From positions 310,001 to 374,000 of the forward strand of contig NZ_LT629737.1 in assembly GCF_900104765.1 (NCBI RefSeq): 64,000 nucleotides of DNA, written 5' to 3'. This stretch comes from Gillisia sp. Hel1_33_143 (GTDB taxonomy: Bacteria; Bacteroidota; Bacteroidia; Flavobacteriales; Flavobacteriaceae). The position numbers were made by a program, and so were the translations under genes. The notes beneath the pieces are model-generated. The model made no database searches. It saw nothing but the letters and a program-made list of their open reading frames with translations, and was not told where the DNA came from. Positions 7,302-16,277 of this stretch are shown piece by piece; within the stretch, counting starts at the first letter, position 1, and each line of letters begins with the position of its first letter.

Positions 7302-8618
7302 TTAATGATTGAACAATTCTTTTTCCTTTTCAGGATCTATGTTTTCTTTTGATTTTTTATCCAAAAAATAATCCAGTACAATACCCACAATTATGGCACC
7401 TACGAAAGCGGTGTAAACTTGCCAATTGAATTGGATTATTAAGGAAAGACTTATAAGTATCGCTACAATGGGTAATATTGGTACTCTACCTATATCTACA
7501 GGGACTTTAAAAGGTCGTTCTTGCTCAGGTGCTTTAAACCGTAGTACAATAAGTGCAATATTTACGGCTACAAATACAAGCAAAGCACCTAAGGAAGACA
7601 TACCTGCTACAATTTTAATATCGCCCAAGAGTAAAAACCCAGCAACTGTCGCCATAACCACGAGGGTTGTAACCCAAGGGACCTTTTGGGCATTTATTTT
7701 GGTCATAAACTTTGGTAGCTCTCCAACACTTGCCATTCCAAAAAGCAACCTGCTTATTGAAATAATACCGCTAAAAGCAGCATTAGCTGTGGCAAAAAGT
7801 GCAGCAATTGCTAACACGATAGGCAACCAACTGTTTAGGTTAGATGCCGCAAGTGATAATGGCGAATCCACTCCTGCCAAAGCAGAAGGATCTGCGATAT
7901 TTAAAACCGTAAATGCTATAAACAAGTAAATGATTGTGGTAATTACCATAGTCAATAAAAAAGCACGAGGAATTGTCTTCCCAGGATTTTTAACTTCTGA
8001 ACCTAAAGCTGCCATATGTTCAAATCCTGTATATATAAAGAATAATGTAGCCGTAGCTGCCAAAGTACCGGAAATTGATTCTACTTTAAAAAACTCTGCC
8101 TTGGGTGGACCAGTTTCCATAAGTCCAAACACTATCAATAACAACAACCCCAATAGTTGAATGCTGACCATTATAATATTTGCTGTAGATGATTTTTTAA
8201 TGCCCGTAATACTTACCAATGAGAGCAATATTAAAATGCCATAACTAATCAATAGAGAGGGTACACTAAAAAATGTATTGAAATATCCAGCAAAAGCCAA
8301 TAGTACTGCTGCAATGGTAGCCGAGCTATGAAAAGCAATTGTCCACCCAGTGAGAAATGAGGGTATATCCACCTTTGGAAAAGCTTTTCTTACAAATATG
8401 AATTCTGCTCCTGCATTAGGATAAGTTGAAGATAATTCGGCATAGGACATAGCCGAAACACCTGCAGCAATGGCGGCAAATATGAAACTCAACCAAAGGT
8501 CGGTTCCTGCCTGTCCAGCTGCTGCGCCAATTACAGTATATATTCCAGCTCCGACGATTGTACCAACACCATAAAATGTCAACCGAAGTGTTCCTAAAGA
8601 TTTTTTTAATTCAGCCAT
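7302..8618 (-). CDS. APC-family amino acid/polyamine permease
   Basis: 438-aa inner-membrane transporter with about 12 hydrophobic helices. The N-terminus LTFYGVGTIVGAGIYTVIG carries the G-x-G-x-x-G unwound-helix substrate motif of APC transporters, and FIYTGFEHMAALGSEVKNP matches the helix 6 region (GFE) of amino acid permeases. The C-terminus ends in a short charged tail. It heads an operon with the 58-aa protein and SpoIIAA-like copy 1. The substrate cannot be told. Its place in a metal island is unexplained; cationic amino acids or thiol precursors are possible but speculative. Confidence 0.9.
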   Translation of the reverse strand: MAELKKSLGTLRLTFYGVGTIVGAGIYTVIGAAAGQAGTDLWLSFIFAAIAAGVSAMSYAELSSTYPNAGAEFIFVRKAFPKVDIPSFLTGWTIAFHSSATIAAVLLAFAGYFNTFFSVPSLLISYGILILLSLVSITGIKKSSTANIIMVSIQLLGLLLLIVFGLMETGPPKAEFFKVESISGTLAATATLFFIYTGFEHMAALGSEVKNPGKTIPRAFLLTMVITTIIYLFIAFTVLNIADPSALAGVDSPLSLAASNLNSWLPIVLAIAALFATANAAFSGIISISRLLFGMASVGELPKFMTKINAQKVPWVTTLVVMATVAGFLLLGDIKIVAGMSSLGALLVFVAVNIALIVLRFKAPEQERPFKVPVDIGRVPILPIVAILISLSLIIQFNWQVYTAFVGAIIVGIVLDYFLDKKSKENIDPEKEKELFNH

Positions 8619-8768
8619 AATAATTCCTATTTAATACTCTTATTATTTTTTTCATCTATTTAAGTGTCTTCTTTCTTTTTTGGTTTTCATAATTTCATAC
8701 AGTGCCATACATTAGCTCAATATCCAACACTACTTTTTAGAGCCAAATAGTAATTTTTTAGTCTACCA

Positions 8769-10172
8769 TTATATATGCAACGCTCTGTCTTCGGTAGCGG
8801 CCAGACACGCCTCCTTAAAGGTCTCTGAAAAAGTGGGGTGCCCGTGTGACATTCTTGCAATATCTTCGGCAGATGCCCTAAATTCCATTGCTACCACCGC
8901 TTCGGTATAACTATCTGCAATGCGAGGCCCTATCATATGTACACCCAATATCTCATCGGTCTGCTTATCTGCAATCACTTTGATGAAACCATCTGTATCC
9001 ATACTTATTTTTGCCCTTGCATTAGCCTTAAATGGGAAAGACCCTGTTTTTATACTTCTATTGGCCTTCTTTAGTTCTTCTTCGGTCAAGCCTACGCCGG
9101 CAACCTCTGGCTGGGTGTAAATAATATTGGGTATCAGCGAATAATTGATATGTGGTTTTTGTCCGACAATTCTTTCGGCTACAAAAACACCCTCTTCACT
9201 GGCCTTATGGGCAAGCATTGCTCCTCGAATTACGTCTCCTATGGCATACACCCCTTTGACATTAGTTTCAAGGTTTTCATCTATTGATATCTGTCCCTTT
9301 TCATTGGTTTCCACTCCTATATTCTCAAGTCCTAAATTGTCGGTGTACGGGTTACGACCAATGGCCATAAGGCAAAAATCGCCTTCTAAACTCATTTCTT
9401 TTTTATTGGAAAGGTTTTCAGCTTTCAATTCCACTTTGTTATCTATCGTTCTTGCTTCCGTGACCTTATGTCCCAAATAAAATTCGACACCCTGTTTTCT
9501 TAAGGAACGGTGCAACTGATGTCCCAAAGAGCTATCCATAGTGGCTATGAGACTATCAAAATATTCTACAATAGAAACCTTTGAACCCAAGCGGGCAAAT
9601 ACGGAACCTATCTCTACACCGATAACCCCACCGCCAACGACCATTAAATGTTTGGGGATTTCTTGTAAGGCAAGGGCTTCGGTAGAAGAGATAATCCTCT
9701 TTTTGTCGATTTTGATATTAGGTAACGAAGCGGGTTTGGATCCGGTGGCAATTATGATTTTATCTGTTTCTATGATTTCTGTTTTATCTTTACCCTTAAT
9801 TTCAATCGTATTTTTGTCCTTAATACTGCCATGGCCTTCATATACGGTAACTTTGTTCTTTTTCATCAAATAGTCAACTCCATTGATGATTTCCTTTACG
9901 ACGTCCTGAACCCTTTGGTTCATTTTTACGATATCGACATTTGCTTCTTTTACATCAATCCCAAAATTTTCAAATTGATGCTTGAGTTTGTAATAATGTT
10001 CAGAGGCTTCCAGCCAGGCTTTTGATGGGATACAGCCCACATTTAGGCAGGTTCCTCCCAGGGTGCTATACCTTTCAACAATGGCCACTTTTAAACCTAA
10101 TTGAGCACAACGGATGGCACTTACATATCCGCCCGGGCCAGATCCTATAATAGTTACATCAAATTTTTCCAT
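8769..10172 (-). CDS. lpdA: dihydrolipoyl dehydrogenase (E3)
   Basis: 467-aa flavoprotein disulfide reductase that reoxidises dihydrolipoamide with NAD+. The FAD site is GSGPGGYVSA near the N-terminus and the redox disulfide is in GGTCLNVGCIPSK (about residues 40-52). An NAD-binding GGGVIGVEIGSVFARLG follows at about 175-190 and the catalytic HPTFSE motif lies near the C-terminus. The length is normal and no part of a mercuric reductase is present (no N-terminal HMA domain, no C-terminal vicinal Cys pair). It is probably not the housekeeping copy, since no lipoyl-complex genes adjoin it. Neighbours are a Fur-family regulator and OsmC, which suggests peroxide defence with lipoamide as reductant (inference). 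Confidence 0.95.
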   Translation of the reverse strand: MEKFDVTIIGSGPGGYVSAIRCAQLGLKVAIVERYSTLGGTCLNVGCIPSKAWLEASEHYYKLKHQFENFGIDVKEANVDIVKMNQRVQDVVKEIINGVDYLMKKNKVTVYEGHGSIKDKNTIEIKGKDKTEIIETDKIIIATGSKPASLPNIKIDKKRIISSTEALALQEIPKHLMVVGGGVIGVEIGSVFARLGSKVSIVEYFDSLIATMDSSLGHQLHRSLRKQGVEFYLGHKVTEARTIDNKVELKAENLSNKKEMSLEGDFCLMAIGRNPYTDNLGLENIGVETNEKGQISIDENLETNVKGVYAIGDVIRGAMLAHKASEEGVFVAERIVGQKPHINYSLIPNIIYTQPEVAGVGLTEEELKKANRSIKTGSFPFKANARAKISMDTDGFIKVIADKQTDEILGVHMIGPRIADSYTEAVVAMEFRASAEDIARMSHGHPTFSETFKEACLAATEDRALHI

Positions 10173-10263
10173 AGTTACATAATTTTTTTTAAGTTAGAGA
10201 AGGTGGAAGAAACCTGAACCTGACCATTCGGTGCAAGGATTCAGGGATCTCGAACTCCACCTG

Positions 10264-10698
10264 TTATTTCTCCCTGCATTTTTTACATATCCCTATTAAG
10301 ACTAAATTCACATTGTTTACCTCATATTCGTCCGGCAAGCTTTCTTCCGGTATCTTATTTGGTAAACAGATCGTTTTCCTACAATCGGTACAATGAAAGT
10401 GCATATGTAAATCTGTACCGTATGTATTCGCGACGTTTTCATCAGAAACTGCATATTTCGCAATGGCAGTTCCATCGTCTATTTGGTGTACCATTCGTTT
10501 TTCCTCAAAAAGTTTAATTGCCCTATAAAATGTAGTTTTATCCGCTGTTTTATCTACTTCGCTCTTAAGGACAAAAATTTTTTGCATTTCCCTTAAGGTT
10601 ACGGCACTTTGTTTCCTTTTCAGAAACTTGTATATCTTCGACCGCATTTGAGTAGGTCGAATACCGTGATTTGATAATATTTTTTCCGTTTTGGTCAT
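10264..10698 (-). CDS. Fur-family transcriptional repressor (Zur/PerR-like), copy A
   Basis: 144 aa. The N-terminal winged helix includes GIRPTQMRSKIYKFLKRK and the recognition region DKTTFYRAIKLFEEKRMVHQI. The C-terminal dimerisation domain has a structural zinc site in two CxxC pairs (CTDC and CKKC) and a His-rich LHMHFHC segment. Paralogue B is at 18499-18915. It lies between lpdA and an rpe remnant. A 17-bp perfect inverted repeat lies 16 bp upstream of its start and could be its own operator. Which metal or oxidant it senses cannot be told from sequence. Confidence 0.9.
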   Translation of the reverse strand: MTKTEKILSNHGIRPTQMRSKIYKFLKRKQSAVTLREMQKIFVLKSEVDKTADKTTFYRAIKLFEEKRMVHQIDDGTAIAKYAVSDENVANTYGTDLHMHFHCTDCRKTICLPNKIPEESLPDEYEVNNVNLVLIGICKKCREK

Positions 10699-10714
10699 TT
10701 TAATCTTATCTTAA

Positions 10715-10731
10715 GGGCAAAACCTTTGCCC
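10715..10731. promoter_or_regulatory. inverted repeat upstream of Fur-family gene A
   Basis: GGGCAAA-ACC-TTTGCCC, perfect 7-bp arms with a 3-bp centre, beginning 16 bp before the ATG of the regulator. The 3-bp loop is too short for a good hairpin and there is no T tract, so an operator is more likely than a terminator. It does not match the usual Fur box, and it was not seen upstream of Fur-family gene B, which is internal to an operon. Confidence 0.45.
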
Positions 10732-10794
10732 AAAGTATCTTGAGTATAATCATTGCTTACAACAAGCTTTTTGGAACGGCCATATTCATATATC

Positions 10795-11011
10795 CTAACT
10801 AAACTTATGCCCGCCAAAACCCGGTTTTACAGACATCAGTGCTTCTGAATAGCTTGTAAAACAGGTGTTCCAAAGGAAATATTGGGAACAAACATGCCGT
10901 CCATGATATCCGCATGCAGCCAGTCTGCTTCACTCCTGTCAACAGTTTCAAAAGTTTTGCCGAGGCAAAATCAGTCGAAAGAATGGAGGGAGCAACCATA
11001 ATATTTTTCAT
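10795..11011 (-). pseudogene. rpe: ribulose-phosphate 3-epimerase remnant
   Basis: From the ATG at 11011 the reading MVAPSILSTDFA is the N-terminus of ribulose-5-phosphate epimerase. One frameshift near 10965 then moves the match to another frame: FETVDRSEADWLHADIMDG, then MFVPNISFGTPVLQAI, ending in a stop. About 90 codons are missing, and the next frame gives MSVKPGFGGHKF, the later conserved loop of the enzyme, then a stop. The gene therefore has a frameshift, an internal deletion and a lost C-terminus. It cannot give a working enzyme and marks rearrangement in the island. Confidence 0.85.
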
Positions 11012-11075
11012 GTAAATTATGTTTTATCGCCTGTGTTCTAATGTTTCTTAAATCTTTAAACCTCCCCGAAGGAAA

Positions 11076-11528
11076 TTATAAAATTGGTTCCACTATTACC
11101 TCTGTTAATACAGAGTTGGAGATAAAACATTCAGCATGTGCTTTATGGTGCATTTTTTTTATTTCTTCTTCATCAGGTATATGTTCGCCGGAGAATTCTA
11201 CTTTAGGTCGTAAAAAAACCCTGGTCACAGCCTGTTTACTTTCCTTATTTTTCTCAACCACAGCAACGGTTTCATCCTTATAACTCTTTATAATATACTT
11301 TTTAAAAGAGGCAATAGCTAGAAAAGTCAATAAATGGCAGCTGGAAAGGGAAGCAGCGAAGGCTTCTTCAGGATTGACAAATTCAGCTTTCCCCAAATAA
11401 TCCGGAGCTGCAGATGCAGTGATTTCAGAGCCTCCTCCAAAAATCCATTGATGGGTACGGTTATAATTCTTATAGGAGAAATCCTCCGAATCGGGTTTCC
11501 ATTCTAATTTTACCTTGAATTCTGACAT
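11076..11528 (-). CDS. OsmC/Ohr-family peroxide reductase
   Basis: 150-aa cytoplasmic protein. The first redox Cys is in EEAFAASLSSCHLLTFLAIA, the usual OsmC motif, and the second in HKAHAECFISNSV, close to the family consensus (HxxCxxSNS-like). OsmC and Ohr reduce organic hydroperoxides with a Cys pair, and Ohr-type members are recycled by lipoyl proteins and dihydrolipoyl dehydrogenase. The nearby lpdA fits that chemistry. No other thiol system is adjacent. Start at the ATG at 11528. Confidence 0.88.
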   Translation of the reverse strand: MSEFKVKLEWKPDSEDFSYKNYNRTHQWIFGGGSEITASAAPDYLGKAEFVNPEEAFAASLSSCHLLTFLAIASFKKYIIKSYKDETVAVVEKNKESKQAVTRVFLRPKVEFSGEHIPDEEEIKKMHHKAHAECFISNSVLTEVIVEPIL

Positions 11529-11807
11529 AATTTTCTTGTTTTAAATTATAAAATCTACTTTAGACAATCATTCTTAACCATGAACGTTTAATAAAAAAAA
11601 TCTATTATTTATATTGAGTTTAAATAATTGTGCCTGAAGGAAATCCTTGATTTCAGACAAACAGTTTTTAGAATTTCTTTTACAGGACTTAATATTATAT
11701 TTTAAATTTGGTTCGCCCTCTATTTCTCTTCTAACACTTAATTTTTTTTTTGTTTTTTCATTAAGGAAAATATGCGATGCCTTAAACACCGCATACTTTT
11801 CGTTACA

Positions 11808-12152
11808 TTAGCTTAACTGCACATCGCCATGATGCCTATGGCATGCTTCCGCACATTCATTACATGCTTGAGCACATTTCTTACAATGCTCATGATCGTG
11901 TTTTGCACATTCCTCAGCACACATCCTGCAAGCCTTTTCACAGATTAAAAGATATTCATGCGCAAGCGCAGAATTTCTCTGTAGCAACCTAGCTGCTTGT
12001 ATACAAATGTCAGCACAGTCAATGTCCAACGGAATGCATCTTTCCATCATTCTGGTTTCTCCTTCTGCTAAGCTTTGAGCAGCGCAGTTTTCACAAGCTA
12101 AAGCACAGTTTAGCAAGGTTTGAACGAGTTGTTCATGATTTTCATTTTTCAT
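11808..12152 (-). CDS. four-helix bundle copper-storage-like protein (DUF326/Csp family)
   Basis: 114 aa with 15 Cys, most in CxxxC or CxxC spacing along predicted helices: CALACENC, CIPLDIDCADIC, CEKACRMCAEEC, CKKCAQACNECAEAC, ending in His-rich CHRHHGD. That is the pattern of Csp copper-storage proteins, whose Cys line the core of a four-helix bundle and hold many Cu(I) ions. There is no signal peptide, so a cytosolic Csp3-like store is likely. It follows the P1B-4 ATPase gene by 174 nt. Copper as ligand is family knowledge; other soft metals are possible. Confidence 0.88.
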   Translation of the reverse strand: MKNENHEQLVQTLLNCALACENCAAQSLAEGETRMMERCIPLDIDCADICIQAARLLQRNSALAHEYLLICEKACRMCAEECAKHDHEHCKKCAQACNECAEACHRHHGDVQLS

Positions 12153-12326
12153 AATTAAATAGATTTAAATTATATGTAGAACTATTTCTACCCAGATTGA
12201 CAATAAATATCCTTTTCCAGTATTATCTTTCATTCATTTTTGAGACAAAATCAAATGTTCTCCAATTCCCACTTGCTCCGACGATAAGGCGGATAATTCG
12301 CAATATTTTTTTTATTAAGCCATCTT

Positions 12327-14855
12327 TTATTTCTTATACGCCAACAATCTCAAAGCATTGCCCACCACCAATAATGTAGAACCTTCGTGAACTAGTACTG
12401 CAATACCAATATTGGCAAAGCCAGAAATAGTGGCTGGAATAAGTAAAGCAACAATACCGAGACTGACCCAAAGGTTTTGCTTGATAATGGACTTTGCCTT
12501 CCTGCTTAAGCCTATGGCAAAGGGCAGGGTTTCCAGCTTATCGGCCATTAGGGCAATATCAGCAGTTTCCAACGCCACATCACTGCCCGCCGCGCCCATT
12601 GCGATTCCCACAGTACTGTTTGCCATTGCAGGGGCATCGTTTACTCCATCTCCTACCATGGCGACTTTGGATTCCTGTTCTTTTAATTTTTTGATAGCCT
12701 CTACCTTTTCTTCGGGTAATAAACTACCCCAGGCATCGGTCAATCCAATTTCTTTGGCAACGGCATCGGCAACCTTTTGATTGTCCCCGGTTAGCATTAC
12801 CATCCGCTTGATACCGATTTCCTTTAATTTTTTAAGGGTTTCCTTGGCCGCTTCCCGTGGGGTGTCCATTAGGGCGATGATACCGATATATTCTTTGTTT
12901 CTTCTTATGAGCATCGTGGTATTTCCGCCACCTTCAAGTTCTTTTACTTTATTCGATATTTCTTCGGATGGTTTTGCCTCATCTAGGTCATCGTACAAGT
13001 CAAGGTTCCCAATATAGATTTTATCCTTGCCCAAAGAAGCTTTGATACCTTTTCCGAGAACGGCTTCCAAATCGGACGCATCGGTAATATCAGTACCTTT
13101 CAGACGCTCTTTCCCATCCCTTACGACAGCTTTGGCCAAAGGGTGGTCGCTCAGGTTTTCAACGGCAACGGCTATCTTCAACAGTTCATTTTCTTCAATA
13201 TCCCCCAATGGTACTACTTCCGTAAGTTTGGGCTTGCCTTCTGTAAGCGTGCCTGTTTTATCAAAAGCCAAGGCGGTAATGACCCCTAAATCCTCAAGTG
13301 GTCGCCCGCCTTTGATAAGAACACCGCCTCGTGCGGCTCTTGCCACACCACTTAGAACTGCGCTCGGGGTGGAAATTGCCAGTGCACAAGGACTTGCAGC
13401 AACCAATACTGCCATAGCCCTGTAGAAGCTTGCACTAAATGGCTCATCGATTACCAAAAAAGCAAAAAGTAAAATACCTACGAGAATAAGTACAGAAGGC
13501 ACAAAGTACTTTTCAAACTTATCGGTAAGCAACTGAGTCGGGGATTTTTGTGTTTGTGCCTCGTTGACCAATTTGACCAATCGCGACAGGGTAGAATCTT
13601 TTGCTTCCTTGATGACTTTTACTTCAAGCGTGTTATTACCGTTGATAGTTCCAGCAAAAACACGGTTTTCATCTTTAATCTCATCATCCTGAGAATATTC
13701 CTTGCTTGTGTCTTCTACGGGAACTTTATCCACTGGCACGCTTTCCCCTGTAATTGGGGCTTGGTTGACACTACTTTTTCCATTTACCACAACACCATCG
13801 GCAGATATTTTGCTGTTGGGTTTGACCACAATAATATCACTAATACTCAATTTTTCAATCCCCACTTCTTCGGTCTTGCCACCCTTTTTCAACAAGGCCG
13901 TTTTTGGTGCAAGGTCTGCAAGCGCGGCAATGCTTTTTCTTGCCTTGTTCATTGCATAATGTTCTAGGGCGTGCCCAAGGCTAAATAGGAACAACAACAG
14001 TGCACCTTCTGCCCATTCTCCCAGAATGGCGGCACCAATGGCCGCGACCAGCATCAAAAAATCAATCTCAAAACCACCCTTTGCCACGGTCTGAACGGCT
14101 TCCTTAGTGGTAAAAAATCCTCCAAAGAAGTACGCGCCTATATACAGAACAAGGCTAACCCAATCAGGGATGGAATCCACATACGAGAACCCAAAGCCTA
14201 TCCCGAGGAGTGCCCCACAGATAATCGAGAAAATAAGTTCGGTGTTCTTTCCAAAAATTCCGCCATGGGCGTGCCCTTCTCCTTCCTCGTGGATATCGCC
14301 CTCTTTATGCTCGTGCCCCTCTGTGGCAGTTTGCTCTTTAGTCTCTTCCTTATTCGAACGCTCCTGTTTTTTTCTGGATGCTTCGGTGTAATCATTTTCG
14401 TTTGAAGCACTCCTTTGAATCTGAAGGTCTTCCTTTTCAATTTGTTTGCTTATTTCATCAAAATTTGTTTGCTTTTTATCAAACTCAAGACGTACCATTC
14501 CAGAGCCTGAAACGGAAGCCTCCAAAACCCCATTGATTACCAAAAGGCTTTTCTCTATGGTGCGTGCTTGCCTTGTGTGTCTGATTCCTTTAACCTCTAT
14601 GAGCAAATGCCCGTATTTTTCGGTAATCTCGGCACCAGTACTTTCGGCGAGGGATTGGACGCGGTCTATAGAAATGATATCGGGGTCATAATGAAAACAG
14701 AGCTGTGGCGTGGCATCTTCCATTGTATCTGCAACGTGCACTTTTTCAATACCTTCTTTGGCCTGTAGTTCATTGATAAGCCGTTCAACACAAGTATCTT
14801 TTTCGTTAGGAACTTGCGGAAGGATTACTGGGATTTTTAACTGTAGTTTTTTCAT
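12327..14855 (-). CDS. P1B-type metal-transporting ATPase, P1B-4 signature with N-terminal metal-binding region
   Basis: 842 aa. The N-terminal 165 residues look like two degraded HMA-type folds without CxxC (for example IPVILPQVPNEKDTCVERLI). A His/Glu-rich linker (about 170-200, with GHEHKEGDIHEEGEGHAHGG) follows, then the transport core. The TM4 motif is SPC (ASPCALAIS, about 487), not CPC. DKTGT is near 530, SDHPLAKA near 568, GDGVNDAP near 733 and the last helix pair has HEGST near 820. SPC plus HEGxT is the signature of P1B-4 pumps, which export Co, Fe, Zn or Ni. P1B-4 members usually lack an N-terminal metal domain, so this one is unusual. It lies 12 nt after the bestrophin gene. Confidence 0.92.
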   Translation of the reverse strand: MKKLQLKIPVILPQVPNEKDTCVERLINELQAKEGIEKVHVADTMEDATPQLCFHYDPDIISIDRVQSLAESTGAEITEKYGHLLIEVKGIRHTRQARTIEKSLLVINGVLEASVSGSGMVRLEFDKKQTNFDEISKQIEKEDLQIQRSASNENDYTEASRKKQERSNKEETKEQTATEGHEHKEGDIHEEGEGHAHGGIFGKNTELIFSIICGALLGIGFGFSYVDSIPDWVSLVLYIGAYFFGGFFTTKEAVQTVAKGGFEIDFLMLVAAIGAAILGEWAEGALLLFLFSLGHALEHYAMNKARKSIAALADLAPKTALLKKGGKTEEVGIEKLSISDIIVVKPNSKISADGVVVNGKSSVNQAPITGESVPVDKVPVEDTSKEYSQDDEIKDENRVFAGTINGNNTLEVKVIKEAKDSTLSRLVKLVNEAQTQKSPTQLLTDKFEKYFVPSVLILVGILLFAFLVIDEPFSASFYRAMAVLVAASPCALAISTPSAVLSGVARAARGGVLIKGGRPLEDLGVITALAFDKTGTLTEGKPKLTEVVPLGDIEENELLKIAVAVENLSDHPLAKAVVRDGKERLKGTDITDASDLEAVLGKGIKASLGKDKIYIGNLDLYDDLDEAKPSEEISNKVKELEGGGNTTMLIRRNKEYIGIIALMDTPREAAKETLKKLKEIGIKRMVMLTGDNQKVADAVAKEIGLTDAWGSLLPEEKVEAIKKLKEQESKVAMVGDGVNDAPAMANSTVGIAMGAAGSDVALETADIALMADKLETLPFAIGLSRKAKSIIKQNLWVSLGIVALLIPATISGFANIGIAVLVHEGSTLLVVGNALRLLAYKK

Positions 14856-14867
14856 TATACTGATATT

Positions 14868-15758
14868 TTAGAGTATATAGTATTCGTTCGACTTCTCTCT
14901 TTTAGGAACCTCTTCGCTATTAATCATTTGTTTGAGATTTATTTCAATGGTTGTTGCCAAATCGGTTACCGGGGTATCCATAGGTTGGTTTTCAAAAGGA
15001 TCCTGCATCAAAGTGGATGTTTTTTCAATGGCAACAAAAATGATCGGTATAAAAAAGGTAATAGCGATTTCAACAACCACGTTCTTATCATCCAGTCCAA
15101 ATGGCAACATTGTGGCGAATACATAGATGATCAAATGGATTAATAGGCTATGTGCTTTCGGGAAAACCGTGTTTTTTATTCGTTCGCATTTGCCCATAGA
15201 ATCGCAGAGCCTTACTATCGTGCTATCTAGTTGAATTTGTTGAAACTCGTTCACTGTTTTTTCGCTTCTTGCATTGGTCAATGCCTGTGAATGTTTCAAA
15301 AGAATTGCATTGGGGACATTTTGGTCAGAGATATCTTCAAATTTTATGTAACCGGCAACATTGGGCGAAAACGGGAGGTTTCTTAAAGATTCACCCAGGG
15401 CATAGCACCAGATTATTTGACGGTTTACCGTTTCTTTTACATTATGCAAATATTGCTCATCTACCTTGTCATAAAAGGAAATTGTCTGCCTGATTAATGT
15501 ACGGGAATCATTGACAATGGCGCCCCATATAATACGGGCTTCCCACCAGCGCTCATAGGCTTGATTAGTACGAAAACCCAATAATAATGCTACAGCGGTA
15601 CCAAAAACCCCAGTTAACGAAATGGGAATCGAGATTTTTGCTAAAAAGCCATATTGGTCCATATAACCCACGAGAATTGCGTAGCTACCTAAAAATAATA
15701 CATCATATTTTATGGTATTGAGGAAGTGGAAAATTGAAATACGTTTGTTCAGTAGCAT
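14868..15758 (-). CDS. bestrophin-family ion channel
   Basis: 296-aa inner-membrane protein of the bestrophin/UPF0187 family. The N-terminal hydrophobic region is followed by the hallmark FRTNQAYERWWEAR and later membrane segments (LLIHLIIYVFATMLPFGL and VVVEIAITFFIPIIFVAIE). DPFENQPMDTPV matches the bestrophin Ca-clasp/tail consensus (DPFg.d..D.p). Bacterial members form pentameric channels; some conduct cations. It is 12 nt upstream of the ATPase gene and 62 nt downstream of mgtC, suggesting an ion-homeostasis operon. The ion is unknown. Confidence 0.9.
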   Translation of the reverse strand: MLLNKRISIFHFLNTIKYDVLFLGSYAILVGYMDQYGFLAKISIPISLTGVFGTAVALLLGFRTNQAYERWWEARIIWGAIVNDSRTLIRQTISFYDKVDEQYLHNVKETVNRQIIWCYALGESLRNLPFSPNVAGYIKFEDISDQNVPNAILLKHSQALTNARSEKTVNEFQQIQLDSTIVRLCDSMGKCERIKNTVFPKAHSLLIHLIIYVFATMLPFGLDDKNVVVEIAITFFIPIIFVAIEKTSTLMQDPFENQPMDTPVTDLATTIEINLKQMINSEEVPKREKSNEYYIL

Positions 15759-15820
15759 TTTTATTGTTTAAAAGGTTATTCGATATATTACCCGCTTTAT
15801 ATGTAGATTGTTTTATAGAT

Positions 15821-16258
15821 TTAAGTTTTATTCTTGAAATTTTTTCTTATTTTAAAATAGGGCAATTTTCGGGCGATCAGCAATAGGATTATAAGTAATG
15901 TGCTTGTAATACTAAGTAAGTACATCCCGAACCCCAACGCAATACCTACCCCTGCAGTTGCCCATACGGTAGCTGCCGTGGTCAACCCCACTATAGAGTT
16001 GGTTGAATTGTCCTTAAAAATAATACCGGCCCCCAGAAAACCAATGCCGGAAACGATATTGGCAACAATCCGAGTTTGGTCTGCCACATCAATATGCGTA
16101 TTGATGATTGTTAAAAGTGCGGCTCCCAGACATACAGCTGCATATGTTCTGATACCGGCGTCGTGGCCATCAGTTTCCCTGTCGATGCCAATCAAAATCC
16201 CCAATAAAACTGCCAACCCTAATCTTGGCAATAACAGTAGTTCAGTTTGAAGGTCCAT
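15821..16258 (-). CDS. MgtC/SapB-family membrane protein
   Basis: 145 aa with about four membrane helices. The conserved MgtC segment is present: LGILIGIDRETDGHDAGIRT, with the R-E...H-x-A-G-x-R-T pattern, followed by LGAALLTI and GIGFLGAGIIFKD. It lacks the long C-terminal cytoplasmic domain of Salmonella MgtC and so is SapB-like. MgtC proteins restrain F1Fo ATPase or affect Mg and membrane-potential homeostasis; the role here is not known. It starts 19 nt after the stop of the YceI-like gene. Confidence 0.88.
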   Translation of the reverse strand: MDLQTELLLLPRLGLAVLLGILIGIDRETDGHDAGIRTYAAVCLGAALLTIINTHIDVADQTRIVANIVSGIGFLGAGIIFKDNSTNSIVGLTTAATVWATAGVGIALGFGMYLLSITSTLLIILLLIARKLPYFKIRKNFKNKT

Positions 16259-16277
16259 TTTTTATTTTTTTAAAAGG

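Noticed and set aside
8769-10172. Mercuric reductase instead of dihydrolipoyl dehydrogenase
   Set aside because: No N-terminal HMA domain and no C-terminal Cys pair; the HPTFSE end is that of LpdA.
11574-11789. 71-codon minus-strand frame starting with GTG
   Set aside because: Lys/Asn-rich text of AT-rich intergenic DNA, no family resemblance, no operon context.
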